A stretch of DNA of 64,000 nt, taken from contig JACJWI010000001.1 of NCBI GenBank assembly GCA_020637215.1, forward strand, positions 1 through 64,000, written 5' to 3'. Positions 32,492 to 39,700 of this stretch are shown here, in pieces (the first letter of the stretch is position 1; each line of letters starts with the position of its first letter). A model generated the notes under the pieces. That model was given only the letters and a program-made list of their open reading frames with translations, was not told the origin of the DNA and searched no databases. Both the position numbers and the translations under genes were made by a program. The DNA comes from Microthrixaceae bacterium (GTDB lineage: Bacteria; Actinomycetota; Acidimicrobiia; Acidimicrobiales; Microtrichaceae).

Positions 32492-32521
32492 ACCATATCG
32501 AACATGTGTTCGATCATGCAA
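32492..32521 (-). promoter_or_regulatory. promoter of the DUF222-HNH gene (-35 TTGCAT, -10 TATGGT, 18-bp spacer)
   Basis: On the minus strand, TTGCAT (32521-32516) and TATGGT (32497-32492) are separated by 18 bp. The predicted transcription start falls at or next to ATG 32484, so the mRNA should be leaderless. Confidence 0.7.
32498..32513. promoter_or_regulatory. LexA (SOS) operator
   Basis: TCGAACATGTGTTCGA is a perfect match to the actinobacterial SOS box TCGAAC-N4-GTTCGA and fills the spacer between the -35 and -10 of the DUF222-HNH gene. Bound LexA would block polymerase directly. In mycobacteria several 13E12-family genes are known to carry SOS boxes. Confidence 0.85.
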
Positions 32522-32629
32522 GACCTGGGCCCGGATTCGTCGCAGACGGTTCGGCTTCGAACACCCGCACCCAAGGCGAAAGGCACCTCCCGCGAATACG
32601 AAACCCCCACCCGGTCGGTGGATCCAGGT

Positions 32630-33196
32630 TCAGTCGTCGACCGCGTCGTAGAGGTGCACCCGCTCGGGGCGCCCCTCCAGTCCCCGCTTGCGGCGAGCGG
32701 CGCCGAAGCGGGCGGAGCGGACCGCGTCGAGCTCGTGGCTCACCTGGTCGAGCTCCTGTCGCACCGCCACCAGGCGTCTACCGGGCTCCATCACCCGGTC
32801 GAAGCTGGCTCCCCGTCGGGCCTCCCGGGCCGCGGCCCGGGCGTGGCGGGCCGTGCCCACGCGGCGCCGGTCGAGGCGGCGCTGCGAGGAGCGCAACCGT
32901 CGCGCCGCCCGCCGCTGCCGACGGGTCGGTCGTTCCATCTCCCGGGTGCGGTCCGCCAGGGCGGCCTTGCGGCGCGCCAGCTGGCGTTCCCGGCGGGTCG
33001 GCGCCGGCCGTGCCAACACGGTGTAGGTCTCACCGGGACGGAGGCGGACCTGGGTGACGGGGACCTCGTCGCGGTCGACGGCCTTGCGGGCTTCGTCGAC
33101 CAGGTACACCGACGCCCGGCCGGCGACCTCGGCGCCCAACCCGTCGCCGACGGCCTTGGAGATCAAGGTGGACCACAGCCACCCCCAGAACGTCAT
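32630..33196 (-). CDS. basic coiled-coil hypothetical protein with N-terminal hydrophobic segment
   Basis: A 188-residue protein of unknown family. It starts with a short hydrophobic/aromatic helix (MTFWGWLWSTLISKAVGDGL), then LRPGETYTVLARPAPTRRER, and continues as a strongly Arg-rich helical stretch (residues ~70-150) likely to form a coiled coil. The end (ERVHLYDAVDD) is acidic. Its ATG shares one base with the stop of the upstream small membrane protein gene (TGATG), making the last gene of a three-gene unit. Confidence 0.55.
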   Translation of the reverse strand: MTFWGWLWSTLISKAVGDGLGAEVAGRASVYLVDEARKAVDRDEVPVTQVRLRPGETYTVLARPAPTRRERQLARRKAALADRTREMERPTRRQRRAARRLRSSQRRLDRRRVGTARHARAAAREARRGASFDRVMEPGRRLVAVRQELDQVSHELDAVRSARFGAARRKRGLEGRPERVHLYDAVDD

Positions 33197-33408
33197 CAGC
33201 CGCGCCGGACCTCGATGACCGCCGAGGCCCGCTTGCCGCCCCGGCGGCCCAGCAGGAACGCGGCGAGCAGCATCAGGACGGCGACGACGACGCCGACGGC
33301 CAGGATCTGGTTCTTGGCGCTCTCGACCTGCTCCTGGGCCTCGCCCTGGATGTCTCCGAGCTTGTTCTTGATGTCGGCGGGTGTGATCGGGCCCGACGGT
33401 GCGGTCAT
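33196..33408 (-). CDS. small single-pass membrane protein
   Basis: A 70-residue protein: an N-terminal helical region (PITPADIKNKLGDIQGEAQE, then QVESAKNQILA), a membrane helix (VGVVVAVLMLLAAFLLG) and a basic end (RRGGKRASAVIEVRRG). It resembles small DUF3618-like membrane proteins that accompany holin-like proteins in actinobacteria, but the match is too weak for a family name. ATG 33408 overlaps the stop of the upstream gene (ATGA). Confidence 0.6.
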   Translation of the reverse strand: MTAPSGPITPADIKNKLGDIQGEAQEQVESAKNQILAVGVVVAVLMLLAAFLLGRRGGKRASAVIEVRRG

Positions 33409-33809
33409 CGTGTGCTCCCCTGCGAGTTGACGAAGCGGACGAGTCGGTGGACGAAGAACGCGGCCAGCACGATCCCGACCACGGCGGTGATCGCGTACGG
33501 CACCCAGCTCCACGTCCCACCGTGGACCGACGCCGGGTCGTTGAACAGCTCGATCGTCTGCAGGCCGCGCAGCAGCGCCAGAAGGGTGAACGACAGTCCG
33601 ACGCCGATGAACATGGCGCCGCTGACGCCGAAGGACAGGTAGCGGCGGAGGGTCTTGAGCGGGTCGAGCGTCTCCTGCTTGGCGTAGGCGACGACCAGGT
33701 CCTTGAGCTCGGTGGCCTGGGCGATCGGCCCGCTCGGAGCGGGTGGCGGTGCGGTCCAGGGTCGGGCTCGGGCTCCGAGGCCGGTGTCGGTGGTCGTGGG
33801 ATCGGCCAC
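33405..33809 (-). CDS. two-pass membrane protein (holin-III-like)
   Basis: A 134-residue protein with a helical N-terminal region (ATELKDLVVAYAKQETLDPL) and two membrane segments (SFGVSGAMFIGVGLSFTLLA and PYAITAVVGIVLAAFFVHRL). This arrangement resembles proteins annotated as the putative actinobacterial holin-X/phage-holin family, usually found with a DUF3618-like gene. GTG 33809 has a strong AAGGAG ribosome-binding site 6 nt upstream and heads the three-gene set that ends at 32630. No phage genes are nearby, so a cell-envelope role is more likely than lysis. Confidence 0.65.
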   Translation of the reverse strand: MADPTTTDTGLGARARPWTAPPPAPSGPIAQATELKDLVVAYAKQETLDPLKTLRRYLSFGVSGAMFIGVGLSFTLLALLRGLQTIELFNDPASVHGGTWSWVPYAITAVVGIVLAAFFVHRLVRFVNSQGSTR

Positions 33810-33882
33810 GGCATCTCCTTGGGTCGCGCAATGTTGTAGCACCGCGGCGGGCGCGGCCGGTTCGTTCCGGTCCCGGCTCGGC

Positions 33883-34521
33883 TCAGTCGCCGAGGGCCAG
33901 CTGGGCCCGCAGGACCTCCTCGTGCTCCTCGAGCAGCACCGACAGCAGCTCCAGGCGTTGCGCCGGTCCCGGTGCCCGCAGCACGTCCAGGCGGTCGAGG
34001 GCTCCGAGCGGTGACAGGACGCCCAGCTGGTAGGAGCGCTCGACCGGATCGTCGCTGAGCTCGATCGGCTCCGGCAACGAGGGGCCGCCCAGCTCGGAGC
34101 CGAGGGCGACGACCCGCCGAAGCGCGGCCAGGACCCTGAGCGCGTCGCGCTCGTCCGAGGGGCCCTGCGGGTCCGGATCGGGCCACCGCTCGGTGCGGGC
34201 GCGGGGGTAGGGGTCGTCGGTGAGCCACTCGTGCACCCGCAGGCGGTGCTCGCCGACGCACAGCAGTGCCCAGCGACCGTCGGTCGACCGTTCGGCGTCG
34301 AGCACCCGAGCCGTGCAGCCGACCGTCGTGCGGACGTCGCCCCCGCCGACCTCGCTGCCCCGCTCGATGAGGACGACGCCGAACTCCGGTGGGTCACGGC
34401 GCAGCACGTCGTCGACCATGACCCGGTACCGGTCCTCGAAGACGTGCAGCGGCAGCAGCATGGTGGGCAGCAGCACCGACGACAACGGGAACATCGCCAT
34501 TTCGGTCGGGTCCGGTGCCAT
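33883..34521 (-). CDS. LON substrate-binding domain protein
   Basis: A 212-residue protein consisting only of the LON N-terminal (PUA-like) domain: MAMFPLSSVLLPTMLLPLHV, then FEDRYRVMVDDVLR, EFGVVLIERGSEVGGG and DVRTTVGCTARVLDAE. There is no AAA or protease domain. Such stand-alone LON-domain proteins are common in actinobacteria and have no settled role; they may bind unfolded peptides. It lies 36 bp downstream of the carboxypeptidase gene on the same strand. Confidence 0.85.
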   Translation of the reverse strand: MAPDPTEMAMFPLSSVLLPTMLLPLHVFEDRYRVMVDDVLRRDPPEFGVVLIERGSEVGGGDVRTTVGCTARVLDAERSTDGRWALLCVGEHRLRVHEWLTDDPYPRARTERWPDPDPQGPSDERDALRVLAALRRVVALGSELGGPSLPEPIELSDDPVERSYQLGVLSPLGALDRLDVLRAPGPAQRLELLSVLLEEHEEVLRAQLALGD

Positions 34522-34557
34522 GGTCGTGTCCAGGGTCGGCGGGTGCGGGCCGCGTCC

Positions 34558-36201
34558 TCAGGTCGGGTTCGGCGGCAGCGGTGAGAGCTGCTCGGCCGGC
34601 GGGGCCTGGGGGTAGCTGAGCAGAGCCTGCAGCAGCTGTCCCGGCAACGCCAGGTCCCCGGCCTGGATCCGGCGGCCGGCCGGGTTCTGCACCGTGCTGA
34701 ACGCCAACGGCGTCCCGCTGTCGGTGGTCACCCAGCCCGACAGCGCGGTGACGTCGTTGAGGGTGCCGGTCTTGGCCGCCAACCGGCTGCGCAGCGGTTC
34801 GGATCCGAAGCGGTCGTCGAGCGTGCCGGGCCGGCCCGGACGGGCGAGACCCGCGGCGAACGGGCCGTCGGTCCCCTCGGATCTGATGACGGCGTCGAGC
34901 AGCTCGCAGGTGGCGCGGTTCTCGCGGCTGAGGCCCGACCCGTCGTGCAGGACCAGACCGTCGACCGGCAGCCCGCGGGCGGTCAGGTCCGACACGAGCA
35001 CCTGGATGCCTCCCGCTGTCGATCCCTGGCTGCCGTCGTGGGCCGCGAGCTCCTTGAGCAGCATCTCGGCGGTGGTGTTGTCGGAGAAGGCGAGCATCTG
35101 GCCGACCAGCTCCGAGACCGGTCGCGACGGCACCGACGTGACCGGGACCGCGCCCGCGGGTGCGGGGCCGACGGCGGGGGCGCCGGCCACGGTGACGCCA
35201 CGGTCGACCAGCAGCCGGGTGAACACCGCAGCCGCGTGCGCGGCGGGATCGGGTGCCGGTCCGCCCTTGGCGCCGGCCGGGTCGACCGGGTCCTGGGTCC
35301 ACGCGTCGTTGACCATCAGGGCACCGAGGTTGGAGGCGGTTCCATCCGCGATGTAGCGCTGGGGCCACGTCGGGACCTTGCGCTCGTCGTCGTATCGGCT
35401 GCCGTCGCCCCGCACCGATCCGTCGACCGAACGGACACCGGCGGCGACGACCTGGTCGGCCAGGGTCTCGAGCGAGGTGGTGGGCTCGGCCCCGTGGGTC
35501 ATCCGCGTCGCGGCGGTGGTGGTGCTGAGCAGCGGGTCGCCGCCCCCGACCAGGTACAGGTCCCCTGCCACGCGGCCGGCCTGCGGTGCGGCCGCGGCGG
35601 CGACGGTGGTCTGCAGGGTCGTGTCGGCGCCCAGCACGTGCAGCGCCGCGCTCGCGGTGAGCAGCTTGGTGTTGGACGCCGGGGCGAGCGGGGTCGTCGG
35701 GTTGGTCGCGGCCAGGTCGGTGCGGCCGTCGCTGACCACCACGCACGACGCGTCCGGGAAGCGGGCGACAACCGGATCGATCGCGGCCCGCACGGCGCGG
35801 GCCGCGACCGGCCGTCGCAGCAGATCGGGGCTGCGACGAGCCGACAGGACCGGGGTGGCGAGTCGGAGCGCCGCGGGCGCGCCGTGGGCGCGCTCGGCTC
35901 CGCCCGACCCCAGCACCGCGGCAGCCAGGCAGCCGGCACCGAGCACGGCGAGGACCGCCGCGGCCGAGAACCAGCGTCGGCGATGCCGTCGCCGCGCCGC
36001 GGGCGCGACCGGCACGGGTGCCGCCCGGTCCAGTTCGAGGGCGGGGACCGGGCCCCGATCGATCGTCGTCCGGTCCCCGGTCGATGCGACCGGGGCGCCG
36101 ACCACCCTCACCGACGCATCGGGTCCGACCCGTGACGCCGGGTCGTGGGTCAGCACCGGTGGTTCGCCCCGCAGCGGTTCGGGGGGAAGCGGCTCGCTCA
36201 C
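34558..36201 (-). CDS. dacB: D-alanyl-D-alanine carboxypeptidase, PBP4/DacB type (S13)
   Basis: A 547-residue penicillin-binding protein that trims peptidoglycan stem peptides. A ~75-residue Pro/Asp-rich cytoplasmic region precedes one membrane anchor (WFSAAAVLAVLGAGCLAAAV). The three active-site motifs are SxxK in LAPASNTKLLTASAALHVLG, SxN in MLAFSDNTTAEMLLKELAAH and KTG in RLAAKTGTLNDVTALSGWV. A large insert between the first two motifs is typical of the S13 family. GTG 36201 overlaps the stop of the ADP-forming synthetase alpha gene (GTGA). Confidence 0.9.
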   Translation of the reverse strand: MSEPLPPEPLRGEPPVLTHDPASRVGPDASVRVVGAPVASTGDRTTIDRGPVPALELDRAAPVPVAPAARRRHRRRWFSAAAVLAVLGAGCLAAAVLGSGGAERAHGAPAALRLATPVLSARRSPDLLRRPVAARAVRAAIDPVVARFPDASCVVVSDGRTDLAATNPTTPLAPASNTKLLTASAALHVLGADTTLQTTVAAAAAPQAGRVAGDLYLVGGGDPLLSTTTAATRMTHGAEPTTSLETLADQVVAAGVRSVDGSVRGDGSRYDDERKVPTWPQRYIADGTASNLGALMVNDAWTQDPVDPAGAKGGPAPDPAAHAAAVFTRLLVDRGVTVAGAPAVGPAPAGAVPVTSVPSRPVSELVGQMLAFSDNTTAEMLLKELAAHDGSQGSTAGGIQVLVSDLTARGLPVDGLVLHDGSGLSRENRATCELLDAVIRSEGTDGPFAAGLARPGRPGTLDDRFGSEPLRSRLAAKTGTLNDVTALSGWVTTDSGTPLAFSTVQNPAGRRIQAGDLALPGQLLQALLSYPQAPPAEQLSPLPPNPT

Positions 36202-37694
36202 GGGGTGCCGACCCCACGGCGGGCCAGGTGACGGCTGCGGCGCCAGAGGTGGCCCAGTGCGGTGACGGCCCGATCGGCGGACGGGTAGCACACCCGCCCG
36301 GTGGCGCGGACCGTCGCCGGTCCCGGGTTGTCGGGGAAGGCGACGGCCAGCTCGGTCGCGGTGAGGATCGGCTTGCCGGTCGCCACCGACACGTCGTGGG
36401 CGGCCTGGGCGAAGCGGGCGTCCTGACGCTCGTGGTAGGCGACGATCCGCTCGATGCCGTGGTCGGGGTGGAACCCCCCGTCGCGCAGCATCCTGGCCTG
36501 GTTGGACTGGATCCCGAGGCCCAGGTAGATGACGGCGTCGACGTCGGGGTGCCCGGCGACCAGCTCGAGCACCTGTGGGATGGTGTCGCGGGTCTCGCCG
36601 CCGGCCAGGTCGATCGGGTTGTTGCGGCTCCAGCGAGGGGGAAGGAGGGTGTCGATCCGCTTCCGGAGGTCGTCGGGCAGCGTGGCCAGCTCGAGGTCGC
36701 GATGCGCGGTGATCGCGTCCGCGGTCACCACCCCCCACCCTCCGGCGGTGGTCAGCACGACGACCCGGTTGCCGGCGGGCAGCGGCTGGGTCGCGAACGT
36801 CGCTGCGGCCTCGAAGGCCTCCTCGACGGTGGCGGCCCGGGTGACGCCGGCCTGGCGGCACAACCCGTCGAAGGTGCGGTCGTCGGTGGCGAGCGACCCG
36901 GTGTGGCTGGCGGCGGCCCGCGCTCCCCCGGCGGTCGCCCCGCCCTTGAGCACGACGGTGGGTTGGCGCGCCGCCACCTCGGTCAGCGCGGCGGCGACGC
37001 CGGGGCCGTCGGAGACGCCCTCGATGTAGGCCAGTGCGACGTCGGTGGCGTCGTCGTCGGCGAAGAACCGCAGGAAGTCGGCGACCGAGGTGGCCGCCGC
37101 GTTGCCGCACGACACGGCGCGGGAGATGCCGACACCGGTGGCGCAGGACCAGTTGAGGAAGCTGGACACGAAGTTGCCCGACTGGCTCGCCACCCCGATG
37201 CGGCCCGCCGGCGGGTACGGGGCCACGATCTGCGCGCACAGCTTCGACGGGGTCGACACCACGCCCTGGCCGTTGGGGCCGACGATCAGGATGCCGAGCT
37301 CGGCGCCGAGCGCGACCAGCTCGGCCTGCGCCCGTTGGCCCTCCTCGCCGGCCTCGCCGTAGCCCGCGGAGGCCAGGAACGCGGCCCGGATCCCCTTGGC
37401 GGCCGCGGTGCGCAGCAGCTCGACGTTGGCCGACGCCGGCGTGCACACGAAGATCAGATCCGCGGCCCCCTCGGGCAGCTCGTCGAGCGAGCGCAGCGTC
37501 GGATGTCCGAGCACCGGGGACCCGTCGCGGTTGGTGGCGAAGACCCGGCCGGCGTACCCGCTGGCGAGGATGTTGTGCAGGCACACGAACCCGAACTTGC
37601 CGGGGTGGGTGGAGGCGCCGGCGACCACCACTCCCGCGGGGTCGAACAGGGCTCGGAAGTCCTCCGGCTCGGGTGCCTTCGCCGCCGCGCTCAC
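36198..37694 (-). CDS. ADP-forming acyl-CoA synthetase, alpha (CoA-binding) subunit
   Basis: A 498-residue protein of the NDP-forming acyl-CoA synthetase superfamily. It has an N-terminal CoA-binding Rossmann domain (DPAGVVVAGASTHPGKFGFV) and succinyl-CoA-ligase-like domains with LILIVGPNGQGVVSTPSK-like text (ELGILIVGPNGQGVV) and RIGVASQSGNFVSSFLNW. The phosphorylated His lies in ARAAASHTGSLATDDRTFDG. It interconverts acyl-CoA and acid with ATP synthesis; the acyl group is unknown. The ATP-grasp part is a separate gene upstream, coupled by a GTGA overlap. Confidence 0.85.
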   Translation of the reverse strand: MSAAAKAPEPEDFRALFDPAGVVVAGASTHPGKFGFVCLHNILASGYAGRVFATNRDGSPVLGHPTLRSLDELPEGAADLIFVCTPASANVELLRTAAAKGIRAAFLASAGYGEAGEEGQRAQAELVALGAELGILIVGPNGQGVVSTPSKLCAQIVAPYPPAGRIGVASQSGNFVSSFLNWSCATGVGISRAVSCGNAAATSVADFLRFFADDDATDVALAYIEGVSDGPGVAAALTEVAARQPTVVLKGGATAGGARAAASHTGSLATDDRTFDGLCRQAGVTRAATVEEAFEAAATFATQPLPAGNRVVVLTTAGGWGVVTADAITAHRDLELATLPDDLRKRIDTLLPPRWSRNNPIDLAGGETRDTIPQVLELVAGHPDVDAVIYLGLGIQSNQARMLRDGGFHPDHGIERIVAYHERQDARFAQAAHDVSVATGKPILTATELAVAFPDNPGPATVRATGRVCYPSADRAVTALGHLWRRSRHLARRGVGTP

Positions 37695-38413
37695 GATCGG
37701 ACCTCCGCCGGCTCGAGGTGGGTGCCCTCGGTCAGCTCGACCAGGGCGTCGACGGCGACGGCCCGACCGTCGGACACGATGAGGGGGTTGAGGTCCGCGG
37801 ACACGAGCCCCGGCACTGCGGTGGCGGCGTCGGACAGGCCGACGAGCACGTCGACGACCGAGTCGCGCTCCAGCGCCGGCTCCCCCCGGAACTCGCCGAG
37901 CAGCGCCTGCGATCGCAGGTCGTCGATCATCTCCTCGGCGTCGATGCGCGAGATCGGCACCAGGCGGACCGTGACGTCCGCGACGGCCTCGGCCAGGACG
38001 CCGCCGATGCCGAGCAGGACCGTCGGGCCGAACTGCTCGTCGGTGGCGATGCCGGCGATCAGCTCGCGGTGGCCCCGCAGCATCGGGGCGATCAGCACCC
38101 CCGTGGCGCCGTCGTCGGGTCGGGCGGCGGCCAGCAGCTCGTCGGTGGCGGCGGCGACGGCGTCGGAGCCGCTCAACCCGAGACGCACCAGACCCCGCTC
38201 GCTCTTGTGGGCGATGTTGGTGCCGCAGAGCTTGGCCGCCACCGGCACCCCCAGGGCGTCGGCCGCGGCCCGGGCGCCGGCGGCGTCGGTGACGAGGTGC
38301 TCGGGAGCGAAGGGGATCCCGAAGCGGGCCAGCAGATCCTTGGAGTCGGACTCCGACAGGGTCCGGGTGCGGGCCGGGTCGGCGCCGGGGGGTCGGGGGT
38401 CAACCTGCGACAT
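37691..38413 (-). CDS. ADP-forming acyl-CoA synthetase, beta (ATP-grasp) subunit
   Basis: A 240-residue ATP-grasp protein: LSESDSKDLLARFGIPFAPE, VPVAAKLCGTNIAHKSERGL with the ATP-binding Lys, TGVLIAPMLRGHRELIAGIA and the end LVSADLNPLIVSDGRAVAVD. It matches the beta subunit of acetate-CoA ligase (ADP-forming), partner of the downstream alpha gene. The split, coupled arrangement contrasts with the single-chain version common in bacteria. ATG 38413 has a TAGGGT hexamer 8 nt upstream. Confidence 0.85.
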   Translation of the reverse strand: MSQVDPRPPGADPARTRTLSESDSKDLLARFGIPFAPEHLVTDAAGARAAADALGVPVAAKLCGTNIAHKSERGLVRLGLSGSDAVAAATDELLAAARPDDGATGVLIAPMLRGHRELIAGIATDEQFGPTVLLGIGGVLAEAVADVTVRLVPISRIDAEEMIDDLRSQALLGEFRGEPALERDSVVDVLVGLSDAATAVPGLVSADLNPLIVSDGRAVAVDALVELTEGTHLEPAEVRS

Positions 38414-38421
38414 GGGGTCGA

Positions 38422-38427
38422 ACCCTA
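38422..38427 (-). promoter_or_regulatory. -10 element (TAGGGT) for the acyl-CoA synthetase/dacB operon
   Basis: It ends 8 nt before ATG 38413 in the 54-bp divergent gap shared with the FIST gene. Confidence 0.5.
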
Positions 38428-38454
38428 CGCGGCCCGCAGGTCCCGGTGCGGTCG

Positions 38455-38460
38455 TAGCAT
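38455..38460 (+). promoter_or_regulatory. -10 element (TAGCAT) for the FIST gene
   Basis: It ends 7 nt before ATG 38468. The opposing -10 for the synthetase operon is 28 bp away, so the two promoters face away from each other within one short region. Confidence 0.5.
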
Positions 38461-38467
38461 CGCCGCG

Positions 38468-39625
38468 ATGACGCTCGTCGGTGCCGCCCTGAGCGAGCAC
38501 CCGCTCGCCACCCACGCCGTCGGCGAGACCGTGGGCCGGCTGCTCGAGCTCGGAGGTCCCCGACCCGACGTCGTGACCCTGTTCGCGACCGAGCCGCACC
38601 TCGGTTCACTCGACGACGTCGTCGGCGCCGTGCGCCACCTGCTCGAGCCCCGCGCGCTGGTGGGTGCGTCGATGCAGTCGGTGCTGGCCGGCAGTCGGGA
38701 GGTGATGGACCACGCGGCGGTGTCGCTGATGGCGATCTGGTTCGGCGGAACCCGCGTCCGTCCGGTGCGCATCGACTCCCGGCCCGGTTCTGACGGCCCG
38801 GAGCTGAGGGGGCTGTCGGCGCTGGACGACGCCTCCGGGACGCTGGTCCTGCTGACCGACCCCTTCACGTTCCCGTCGGCCACCGCGGTGGGCGAGCTGG
38901 CGCGCCGGGCGCCCGCCCTGTCGGTGGTCGGCGGCGCAGCCTCCGCGGCGCGGCGTCCGGGTGGCAACCGGCTGGTGCTCGACGGGGCGCTCCACGACCA
39001 CGGAGCGGTGGGGCTGTGGATCGACGACACGACGCCGTTGGCGACGGTGGTGTCCCAGGGCTGCACCCCGATCGGCGAGCCGTTCACCGTGACCTCGGCG
39101 GAGCGCACGATGGTGCGCGAGCTGGGCGGCCGTCCCGCTCTCGAGCGTCTCCTCGAGACCGTCGACGGCCTCGACGACGACGACCGCGCCCGGGCCGCGT
39201 CCGGTCTCCTGCTCGGACGGGTGGTCGACGAGATGCGCGAGACGTTCGGGCCGGGCGACTTCCTGGTGCGCGGCGTGCTCGGCGCGGACCGCGACGCCGG
39301 GGCTCTGGCGGTCGCGGACGAGATCCCCGTCGGAGCGACCGTGCAGTTCCAGGTGCGAGACGCTCCGGGGGCGACCCGGGACCTGGTCGACTCGCTCGGC
39401 GGGATCAGCGCCGCGGGGGCGTTGTGCCTGAGCGACGTCGCTCGCGGCTCGGAGCTGTTCGGAACCGTCGACCACGACGCGACCACCGTCACCGACGCCC
39501 TCGACGGCGCCCCGGTCGCCGGCGCGTTCTGCGCCGGGACCTACGGCCCGGTCGGCGGCCGCGTCGCTCTGCACGACTCGGCGGTGTCGATGCTGCTCGT
39601 CGATCCCCGACCCACCTGGGGGTGA
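38468..39625 (+). CDS. FIST sensor-domain protein
   Basis: A 385-residue protein made of FIST-N and FIST-C domains, thought to bind small ligands such as amino acids. Typical segments are RPDVVTLFATEPHLGSLDDV and LEPRALVGASMQSVLAGSRE at the N-terminal side, and GLWIDDTTPLATVVSQGCTP, then GAFCAGTYGPVGGRVALHDS at the C-terminal side. There is no output domain (kinase, GGDEF or receptor) in the same chain, so it is a stand-alone sensor or a carrier protein. Confidence 0.85.
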   Translation: MTLVGAALSEHPLATHAVGETVGRLLELGGPRPDVVTLFATEPHLGSLDDVVGAVRHLLEPRALVGASMQSVLAGSREVMDHAAVSLMAIWFGGTRVRPVRIDSRPGSDGPELRGLSALDDASGTLVLLTDPFTFPSATAVGELARRAPALSVVGGAASAARRPGGNRLVLDGALHDHGAVGLWIDDTTPLATVVSQGCTPIGEPFTVTSAERTMVRELGGRPALERLLETVDGLDDDDRARAASGLLLGRVVDEMRETFGPGDFLVRGVLGADRDAGALAVADEIPVGATVQFQVRDAPGATRDLVDSLGGISAAGALCLSDVARGSELFGTVDHDATTVTDALDGAPVAGAFCAGTYGPVGGRVALHDSAVSMLLVDPRPTWG

Positions 39626-39640
39626 GCCGCAGGGGCCGGA

Positions 39641-39669
39641 TTAGACCCGCCCGGGACGATCGCTACGAT
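39641..39669 (+). promoter_or_regulatory. promoter of tkt (TTAGAC-17 bp-TACGAT)
   Basis: A clear sigma-A-type promoter 31 nt upstream of the tkt ATG: -35 TTAGAC 39641-39646 and -10 TACGAT 39664-39669 with a 17-bp spacer. The leader has AGGA before the start, so tkt mRNA is leadered, unlike tal. Confidence 0.7.
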
Positions 39670-39700
39670 TCGGCCCGACACCGACCGGACAGGACTCCCC

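Noticed and set aside
32485..32610. Longer DUF222-HNH start at 32610 or other upstream starts
   Set aside because: These would place the -35, the LexA operator and the -10 inside the coding region, and add a sequence not typical of the family.
33405..33809. Prophage lysis gene
   Set aside because: The protein is holin-like, but no phage structural, integrase or endolysin genes are near, and similar genes are common in actinobacterial chromosomes.
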